Source: Syngnathus acus
Lineage: Eukaryota > Chordata > Actinopteri > Syngnathiformes > Syngnathidae
Length of the DNA stretch: 64,000 bases
Assembly (NCBI RefSeq): GCF_901709675.1
Contig: NC_051097.1
Location: 4,652,039 to 4,716,038, forward strand
Direction: 5' to 3'
Positions 40,581-64,000 of this stretch are shown piece after piece. The position numbers were made by a program, and so were the translations under genes. The notes beneath the pieces are model-generated. The model was not told where the DNA came from. It made no database searches and saw nothing but the letters and a program-made list of their open reading frames with translations. Every line of letters begins with the position of its first letter. Position 1 is the first letter of the stretch.

Positions 40581-41120
40581 ACTTTATGTGAGCGCTCGCA
40601 CGCACGCACGGACCAGCAACTGGACGGGCGTGTTTTTTTTGTTTTTACACCCGCCCACGGTCTCTTAACACGCCTTAGAAACGTTCAAGGAAATGTAACA
40701 GTTATATTCAAGGAAAAATTATTAAATAAAAACGTGTTATGTGTTGTTTCCTTAAATTTACTGTCATACAGGGAAGGATTTGTTTTACTTTCCAGCATGA
40801 ACGTCGCCATAGAAATCGACGTTCCTGTGTAACGGACCGACACAGAAAAGACGTCATTTTAGAAGGTAGATTAGCACTTTACAGTAGGTAATATTGTCCA
40901 CGTCGTGTCGCTGTAATTGCGCAACATCTGCCATTAGCCATGACTAATGGCTAATAGAATGCATTGAATTTAATTTCAAAGTTACACCAATGTCGTATAA
41001 CATTCATGTTGTCTATGCGATAACAAAAAAAAGCTAAATTTAGGCATGCATTGCTGTATAGGAACTGTGTTATTCTATATTGTGCTTCATATAAAGACAA
41101 CAGAAATGTGCTGCTATAAT
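40555..41120. other. Gap between Rieske oxygenase start and surf2 stop
   Basis: 566 bp that must hold the Rieske gene promoter and 5' UTR together with the surf2 3' end. The surf2 stop region itself supplies AATAAA (minus strand). No other feature was recognised. Confidence 0.6.
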
Positions 41121-42562
<1,442 letters not shown>

Positions 42563-43293
42563 AGCTGCAAAACATTCGCAAATTTGATTTAGGGAAGATT
42601 CTTTGCGGTCTAGTCCACACGTGTATGTCTGCGCTCTGTGACGTAATAAAAGAGCGACATTGAATATTGACTTTTTGGGTTACCATTTAAAAAAATGTTA
42701 TTTTATCCATCAAAACTATATTCATACACAAGACTGTGGTCGCTTTATTATTGTGCAAAATAAAAAACATTGACGTACTACTCAGATCATTTTCCCATTT
42801 TTAGTCAGGTGACAAGTTATTACCAAAGATAATAAAGAGTAACCAGACCACTTTGTTCATATTTGGGGAAATGAACGTACGCAGTAATTCACGAGATGTC
42901 ATTTACAAGCAATTACAAGTAATCTACAGTAATTTACTACAAAATACAACAAATGGAATTAACCGCTCAAAACCGCAACTTATTTTTGCTTTCATTTTTT
43001 AAAAATTGATTTTACATGAGGTGGAATCATCTGTCTTGCTGCACAATCTTTGAGAATAATAAGTCCCGCCCATATACCGCCCAGAATCCCCTTCGTTACT
43101 TCATAATAAATACACTGTCAAGACACTGTACTGACGCCAAGTCTGCTAATGAGTTAAAGCGTCAAAGCTCATCTAATCTTCAACAATCTTATTTAGTCTA
43201 ATTTTACCTTGCGTTGATGTATTGGAACATCACGTAGACAAGCAAACGAATAGTTGTACTGGTGCCTCCGTCGAAAAGCGGAAGAAAAACACA
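42563..43293. promoter_or_regulatory. Head-to-head promoter region of surf2 and bbln
   Basis: 731 bp separate the two divergent start codons, so the region probably holds both promoters. A CRE-like TGACGTAA lies at 42639-42646, 77 bp upstream of the surf2 ATG. The middle (42700-43000) is AT-rich. CpG content is modest for a bidirectional promoter. Confidence 0.55.
42639..42646. promoter_or_regulatory. CRE-like site TGACGTAA
   Basis: One mismatch to the CREB/ATF palindrome TGACGTCA, just upstream of surf2. The position suits a proximal element; function is inferred. Confidence 0.4.
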
Positions 43294-43959
43294 ATGTCAG
43301 GACCAAATGGAGATCCTGACATTTCCATTGACGATGGCATCATCGAGGACGACGATGACTTTAATAACGAGGGTAAGTCATTTTCCGAATTTATGTTTCA
43401 AATCACCTCAGAAAAACTAAAGGAGTCGTTTTAATGTCGCCCTTTTTGTCCTATGATTTGCGTATTTCTTTATTGTAGTGACCCCATTGATTCATTTGTG
43501 TGGTTTAGTATTAGACTCTCCAAAATATGTATTTTTATAATCAACAGAATTTACTACGTATAGGCATATAATTTCCTAGTTTGACCTCCTTGTCCGTTTT
43601 AAGAATTTAACGTGGCCCTAAAACACAAAAATTTCATCACCCTTGAGCAAATTTTATTATATTGGTCAGATTTGTAAAATACAGCAGATAAAGGCCCACG
43701 AATGTGCATGTGTGACCTGCTGTTCTCACCCCCTCTTGAGCAGGTGTACCTAATGTTATCTCACATTTTTCTTCCAGAGTTTGCAGCAATCAACTCCATG
43801 CTGGACCAGATCAACTCGTATCTCGACGGGCTGGAGGAGAAAAACGATGCCCTCAACAGCAAAATGCATGAACTCCTTGAGTCCAATCGACAAGCCCGGC
43901 TGGAGTTTCGAGCCCAGCTGGAAGATCTGCCTCCCGAGGATGATCACCCCTGTTCGTAA
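43294..43959 (+). CDS. bbln: Bublin coiled-coil protein (UPF0184, C9orf16 homologue), complete
   Basis: Two exons, 43294-43372 and 43778-43959, give 86 residues (human 83). Starts MSGPNGDPDISIDDGIIEDD. Exon 2 contains FAAINSMLDQINSYLDGLEE, followed by a heptad-like coiled coil through LNSKMHELLESNRQARLEF. The acidic first exon and ELLESNRQ-RLEF block identify the family. The family is linked to intermediate filaments and cell-cell junctions in epithelia (worm BBLN-1). The order SURF2 side, BBLN, CIZ1, DNM1 agrees with human 9q34 for the last three. Confidence 0.95.
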
Positions 43960-45522
43960 GGCACGGATGTAGACCACAATGAAGATACAAGAGAGCTTTG
44001 CAACTGAACAGGAACTCGTTAGTGCAATTATCATCAGAAGAACCAAGATACGTTTTTGAGTGTATTTGAAATGTGTCATAAAAATCCCTAATATAGATAC
44101 CCCGCCCCTAAATGTGACTTAGTAACACAGGCCAGCTTCCTGTTTTGCTTGCATTCCCTGTATCTGTAATGTGTGTATATATATATATGTGGCAAATTTA
44201 AGTAGAAAAGTTCTCTGTTCATACGGTCTAAAAAAATATACATCACTGCAAGGAATTGTTGGGCTGTTTTAATATAAATTAAAATGACATCGGGAAAAAT
44301 ACATTTTAGAAAACATTAAGTCTTGATTTCACTTTTGTCAGTAGCTGAATAAAAACACAGTCTTGAGAAACAAACAAAAAACCCTTTTGCTAGTCATGTG
44401 CTAAGTCACCATGGTGATGTCAAGCTTTGCTACATGTGTGAGCAAGACTTGATGACTCTAAATAACCATAAATGAGGATGAAATGTTTGTGGGACAGTTG
44501 AGGATGAAGTGATGCATTAGAACCTTAAGAACAGAATAATAAAAAAAAAATGAAGCCAAAATAAACAAAACATGTTTGCTTGAAAGAAACTGTGTTAAAC
44601 TTTTTTTTTTTTTTCTTCTTCCACCAAATATCAACACATCACTTAAAACGTCCACAGGAACGTGTTAGCAAAATGTCTTTAACAAACACTGATGGTCCAA
44701 CGTGAAAACACACCATGACATTCGAGCAGCCTTGATTTCAAACGATGAAGCGGTCGTCTCAGTTTTACAGCAAATGGCATTTCGGTGGCTTTAGCTTGTT
44801 CGCGAGAGGCTGGTTTCAAAGTCTGTAAATCGTACCTGACTTCAATGAAAGCTTCCAATCTCTATTTGAGGTCTTGTAGAAGAGGCATTTAGCCTTCAAA
44901 CGGGTCACATGATAAAACCAAAATAAAGTAAATAAAACTATAGCCCAAAAATAAAATAATTGCTTGGCAAACAAAAAAATGGAGGAGAAAAGAAGTCGTT
45001 CAGTGAAGTCAGATGCGGTGCGCGTTGTGCTCAATTTAATCTAAAAAAAAACAGCTTTTCACAAGTGATGGCTGCATCAATGTGAGTAGTTTTTGGCTGC
45101 CTCTCTTCAGTGTGGCTTCATTTCACTTTGTTAGAATTCAATTCAGCGGTCGGTCCAGAATTATGCTGTGTTTGGCACATTATTCACTTATGCTACAAAT
45201 ATACTTCAGAGTGCACTGCAGTAGGGATGGAGCTGTTCCTCAGCTGCTTCTAAATGTACACTTTAGTCTGATTAAAAAAATAAAATAAACCGGTATAAAG
45301 CACAGGGAAAAATTATGCTGGAAGGCCCCCTTTAAGGTGTGACTAAAACAAATGTCCTAAACATATGTTTAATATTTTAATATCTCAATGGGTTTGGGCT
45401 AATTTGTCTCACCTTGTAATTGTGCTGTCCAACTTTCTTGTCATACGCCATTGAATTTGAAACTTGATGGAGAGGAAAAAAAAAAAAAAGTCTCTCACCC
45501 ATCGTTCAACGTCTGTTACTGT
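43960..45522. other. Convergent 3' region of bbln and ciz1
   Basis: bbln runs right and ciz1 runs left into this 1.56-kb stretch. AATAAA at 44348-44353 is a good bbln polyadenylation candidate. On the minus strand, ATTAAA candidates for ciz1 lie near 45035 and 45369. The rest is AT-rich and shows no gene. Confidence 0.6.
44348..44353 (+). other. Probable bbln polyadenylation signal (AATAAA)
   Basis: Canonical hexamer 388 nt past the bbln stop codon, in the context GCTGAATAAAAACAC. Confidence 0.5.
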
Positions 45523-45537
45523 TCAACGTCTGTTACT
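45504..45537. repeat. 17-bp perfect tandem duplication at the ciz1 stop codon
   Basis: GTTCAACGTCTGTTACT occurs twice without a gap. The ciz1 stop codon (45523-45525) lies in the copy nearer the coding sequence; the other copy is 3' UTR. Confidence 0.95.
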
Positions 45538-48500
45538 GGCTCTTTTGGACCTCCGTCTAATGTTAGGCTTCTGCAAAGCATTTTCCTCGTCGTCTTCTTC
45601 ATTGGTGTTGTCAGCGGAGTTTGGCGGATCTGTGCTGTCAGCGAGGAGCTCGGACGGAGCGTTCGACGCTTGACAAGTGTTGGGCTCCTCTGCTTTGTCC
45701 TGGAGCAGGTTTTCTGTCCCGAGTGAACTGCTGATATTTGAAACTGACCCTCCGCTATCTTCTCCCGGGGAGTCTGTGGGTGGTCCCGTCAAAATCCCGT
45801 GGTTGCTGTTTTCAGTGTTGTCACATTTTTCAGCCAACGATTCTTTGTGTCTCTGAGGCCGGACAGCACAAAAAGACGTTTCCTCTCATCATAATAGCAT
45901 GTCAAAATGCCACAATCACCCCATCACCCTAAGATGACGACTTAGCTTACCTTGAGGTTTTCAAAGTGCTTGAGGGACTTGCAGTGTGTGTGTAAAGCCG
46001 ACGAGTCAAAATGGTAGAATTTGTTGCAGAGTCGGCAGATGAAACCAGCCACTGGCACAAAGAAGCTGGACCCTACGGAAATCAGAAAAAAGAAAACTTT
46101 AGGACCTAAAATGGAAACTTTTTCATTTTTTTTAAGCTCCGCCACATATTTTTAGGGGGCGGACCGCTCTTGATGTGACCCCATTTACGTGTATCACAAA
46201 TCAATTGTCGACACGTGGCTCACCGTAGACCGTGTCGGCTTCATACTGCTCGTCACTCGTCATGTCCTGTAGCGTCACCTCTCTACACGAGCTCGATCCA
46301 TCCTGCCACAGGAAGTCAATGCTAAGTTTACACGATATGATTTGACATATTCAGAAGCAACAAATAAGGACCTGGGTCTCAGGGGAGTCTTCTTCATCCG
46401 AGTCAGGTCGGTCATCCACCACGTCCTTTTCTTCTTCCATCTCAAAGCCGTCGATGTCCAGCAGCTTGGATGAGGTGCCAGAGCTCTCGTTCTCCTGAAG
46501 CTGATGACAAACATAGCGGCGGTAAAGGACCATTGTCAATGTTTGACTAAGGGCTGGGTGATATGGCCTTAAGATAAAATGCCAGATGTTTTTCGTATCA
46601 ATGTTTCAGATAATAATAATAAAAAGAAAAATAGATTCAATTCAACGCCCAGCCCTTGTTGGTGCCTTCAATGAGGAATGCACTCGGATACCTTCTCTAA
46701 TCTTTGACGGTGTTCCTGGGACTGCAAGTGAGCCACAAATATCTTGGAGCTCCTGAAGTGTTTCTTGCAGAGGCTGCAGGATGACACAACCGCTCGGCTC
46801 GCAACCTGAAGAAAGGAGGACAGGAAAGTTTACGTATCACATTTTATAGGTTAGGAGTTTAGTCAACCATGTGTTGAATTCCTATGGACAACGTTATGTT
46901 GCACAATGTTTTAAAACAACCAATAGAAGGCTGAATTGAGCACTATATTGCATGCTTTGAAATACTGTACAGTGAACCACATCTTAATCTGATTTGCTTT
47001 ATCAAATTGACCTGTTATGGAATAATGACGTAAACAAAAATACGGTGCATAGTATGCCAACAGTAAAAGTTACTTTGTGCTCCGCTGTGCGCCGATGGTC
47101 CGAGATGCTGGTGGAGTAGTGAGCGCAGCAGGTTCCACACCAACGCTGCCTGTCTACTTTTTTGTCTCTTTGGAGGAAAGAAACAGACAGTAATTATAGC
47201 ACAGAAGACTCCCAAGGCACAAATGTGCCAGCATATACATACCCGTCTTTACTGGTCCCCTGTAGGGTCTCGTGCAGTCGCGGCAGCAGTGTGACCAGGC
47301 AGGCGTTGCTCATGTGCTGAATCTCCATCATCCTCTGCTGGTGGGAAACGCTGTTCATATGACTCCGGAAGTTCTTAAAAAAAACACACACACAAAAAGA
47401 TGGTGAAAGAGCGGCTGTTAGCTGACTGAGTATTAACTGATGTTTGACCTACTTCCTGACTATGGCAGGTGACGGTGCAGAGGTAGCAGTAGAACTTGTT
47501 GGCACCTTCTGCAGCGTTGCCTTCCGCTTCCTGTTTGTCTGACGGCTCACCATCAGCCATCTCGGTGGCGTGGCTATCCTCCATTTCTGAGCCCAGTGTA
47601 GGAAGGAGGCAGTCTGTAAACATAAAGATGAAAGAATTTCGTCCACCAATAGACTTTTCATTCATGTTGGTGCACTAGTATAATTTACCATCAAGCTGGC
47701 TGCCTTGTGTGTTACATTCTATGGAGAGAATATTGCCATCAGAATCTGCAGTGGTGAGAACGGCATCCTCTTGAGGTTCTTCTGATCTGATTGGGTACAA
47801 AGGAGGAGAAAAATATGAAACTGCAGTCATAATTTTGCATTACTGCAATTGAAATTGTTGCCCCACCCTTCTTCCATTCTCTGCCTCTTTGACGTAGGTT
47901 CTTCAAGATGTTCCTCAAAGCTCTGCTCAGTTCCCTCCGCCCATTCCGCAACATCATCTGTGGGTTGCAGTAAAGGGTATACAATCAAGATTTTTGTCTT
48001 TATAGAGACAATGATGCGCCGTTTTCGAGAGAGAGAGACACCATGTTAATTATCGGGGTTTTCATTAATGCATAATACTTGCATTGTATGGTCAACACGG
48101 ACACTTTCATTTAAAAACAAGCATTACTTCCTGGATTTCACATCTACCTGTTTCAGTCTCCCCGGCCTTGCTTACTCCTGCAATCTCAGCTGTATTTTCA
48201 TCCGCCATCTGCTCGCTATCACTCTTCTTGTCCTGACGGGAGGCAAAAGCATCCCACAAAGAAAAGGTTATGGCATTTTTATGACATCATTGACAATATT
48301 TTTTCTTAGAGGTGTTACCGTGCTGGTAGTGGTAACCAAAGAGGCGGTGGCCGCACTAGTGGTGGTGGCTGCGCTGGCGACGGCCGCGTTGGTGGCGTGT
48401 ATGGCATTATTGTAGTAGCGCGGGTGAGGGTGGTAGGACCAAGCAGGAGCGGGGAAACCCATGACGGGTGACTTCATCGCCATGCCAATTGGAACCGGCC

Positions 48501-49752
48501 CCAACAGAGACCTGTTTGCCGCTGTGAAGAATTGACGGAATTGCTGTCCGGCCATCCCAAAGCCCCGCATGTTACCTAAAGAAATATAACGTGATACATG
48601 ACATACATATATATATTAAAGGGTAAGAGATGTTTTTCATCTTTGGTCTTCACCCTGCATTTGCTGCATCATTAAGGCTCCCTGCAGCATGGGATTGGGG
48701 CTGATTATGGTGGTCTGGGATGCCTGGCACAGGTTGACCATTCTAGGAGGAGGAGGCGTGGTATGTGAAGGCACGGGGATGGCTCTGGCAAAAAAAAAAA
48801 AAAAATTGGTTCACACAGTATTTACAATTTATATTCTAGGAAAAGTATGTCATTTTATTTCAATTAAATTACTACTACTTTAATAAGTAGTCACTTTACA
48901 GCCATTTCTTACGATTGTTTGGCGATATGAGTTCATACTCATTGATTAAAAACTTTTGAACTCACAAAACTAACTTTATTTGAATGATATTTTCTTCATT
49001 TACTTGATTGTATTACCTTTGCGTCAGTAGTGTTCTATAACAATATTGTGAGTTAAAACTTCATTTTAGGGCTTTTTTTGTCAAGTTATTAGTTCTTTCT
49101 TAAACTATTTCAGCTTAATACAATTTTGATACTCCTGAAAAACTACCACAGGCATAACCAAGTAATATGTATAGCTGCAAATCAAAGATAAAACATTGAC
49201 AATTGAAACTTACAAATTTCAAAACAATAAAAACTTGTTTCAAAATGGTGTTGAAGTGCAATAAAGTTAAACAATGCTAACAAATAAGACAGACAAATAA
49301 ACGCTTACATTTTACGTGTTGAAAACAAAATAACTGTTTTTAAGGTAGGTTTTAAAAATTATTTTATTACATTATTCTAACGTTATTCTTGCAATCCAGT
49401 GACATTATTTTAGTATAAAGCACTGTTTCAACCGTGAGTAAATGAATAAAATGAATGGTTCAATAACTACAATGCAATGAATACAAATTTAAGAGCTGCG
49501 GTGAACTAAACTCAGACAACTAGTTTACCCGAAGGCCTCATGCAAAGCCCCGGGGTCGCGTCGAAAGGCTCACCGCGGTGTCTGGTGATGGTGATGGCCG
49601 ACATGGTGAGTCGGAGCCGGCTGCTGCGGTGGAGGCGGCGGTGGAGGCGGGGGCGGGGGCTGCTGCTGGAAAAGTTGTTGTAGCTGCCGCAGGTGCTGGT
49701 GAAATTGCTGCTGCTGTTGCTGCTGCTGTTGGTGGGTGTGGGGATTGAACAT
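45523..49752 (-). CDS. ciz1: CDKN1A-interacting zinc finger protein 1 (complete, 14 coding exons)
   Basis: Nuclear-matrix protein that promotes DNA replication initiation with p21/cyclins. Exons (minus): 49574-49752, 48654-48784, 48319-48575, 48148-48232, 47867-47957, 47689-47786, 47453-47613, 47243-47373, 47074-47149, 46692-46805, 46372-46500, 46224-46302, 45951-46072, 45523-45852; 660 residues, shorter than human (about 900) because the mammalian Q/P-repeat middle is missing. Exon 1 is polyQ followed by polyP (MFNPHTHQQQ...). Exon 3 has NRSLLGPVPIG, like human RQSLLGPPPVG. An SKRQRMEE segment may be the nuclear signal. Zinc fingers: KFYCYLCTVTCHSQE...HMNSVSH; RWCGTCCAHYSTSISDHRRT; SCSLCKKHFRSSKIFVAHLQ. 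The matrin-3-type domain is FVPVAGFICRLCNKFYHF...HCKSLKHF. The C-terminus is acidic then basic (RRRSKRASNRR). Head-to-head with dnm1, as in human 9q34.11. Confidence 0.93.
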
Positions 49753-63629
<13,877 letters not shown>

Positions 63630-64000
63630 GTAACATAAGAGAAAGGTGCAATTAATCATATTCTTGACACTTATTATTCATTTAAATAAATTATAAAGTT
63701 TGTTTGAAAATAAAATAGCTGCTCCAGTTGCTTTTAATGATAAATCATGTTTACGGATTTTATCACCTTCCCAGGTTAAGAATCTATGTATATGTATGAA
63801 ACCCTAATTTCTCAATCTTAACAGAAAAACACAAAAACAAAAAGGTTTTAATGTTTTCATTTTGTTACTTTGATTGATTATTTGTTGTTTTTTTTATTAT
63901 TTTTTATTATATTTTATTCTTAAATTTGTATGATTTTATTTTTTTTAATTCATATTTTTTGACTGAAATTCCTATTAATTACCTGACATTTTGTATTATA

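Noticed and set aside
40555-40605. Longer start for the Rieske oxygenase at 40605
   Set aside because: The triplet there is GTG, not ATG; the first in-frame ATG is at 40554.
47770-47800. Acceptor CAG at 47783-47785 for ciz1 exon 6
   Set aside because: It puts a stop codon in the exon; the acceptor 5 nt upstream (exon start 47786) keeps the frame through to exon 7.

Overview
This window is vertebrate nuclear DNA, almost certainly from a ray-finned fish (teleost). The genes are split into short exons with GT-AG introns. Their proteins closely match vertebrate ENTPD2, GRIN1, SURF2, BBLN, CIZ1 and DNM1. The introns carry typical fish repeats: decayed L2-type LINE 3' ends with GATGGATGG tails, TA-flanked and hAT-like MITEs, and long CA/GT/CT microsatellites. 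The gene content corresponds to human 9q34. No prokaryotic, viral or CRISPR feature was seen.

Layout, left to right. (1) 149-3040, minus: 5' half of an ecto-nucleoside triphosphate diphosphohydrolase (entpd2-like), running off the left edge. (2) 5934-31068, minus: complete grin1, the obligatory glycine-binding NMDA receptor subunit. It has 21 coding exons, including the N1, C1 and C2' cassettes, and an RE1/NRSE-like element about 400 bp upstream of its ATG. (3) 31.1-36.8 kb: gene-poor spacer. (4) 36767-40554, minus: complete Rieske oxygenase of the DAF-36/Neverland (cholesterol 7-desaturase) family in 7 exons; intron 1 holds a 316-bp foldback element. (5) 41121-42562, minus: complete surf2 in 6 exons. 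(6) 43294-43959, plus: complete bbln (C9orf16) in 2 exons, head-to-head with surf2. (7) 45523-49752, minus: complete ciz1 in 14 coding exons. (8) 51253-63629, plus: 5' two-thirds of dnm1 (dynamin-1), head-to-head with ciz1. It includes the mutually exclusive exons 10a and 10b, a GC-AG donor just before them, and runs off the right edge.

The genes are not one pathway. grin1 and dnm1 are neuronal (excitatory transmission and synaptic vesicle endocytosis). entpd2 hydrolyses extracellular ATP. ciz1 and surf2 are nuclear/nucleolar. bbln is a small coiled-coil protein. The Rieske oxygenase is a sterol enzyme. The shared theme is conserved vertebrate synteny, in which segments equivalent to human 9q34.11, 9q34.2 and 9q34.3 lie within 64 kb.

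Exon coordinates were set by hand from homology, reading-frame continuity and splice consensus. Every multi-exon gene model keeps an open frame across all junctions. UTR ends are not resolved. All homology is from remembered family sequences, not from searches.
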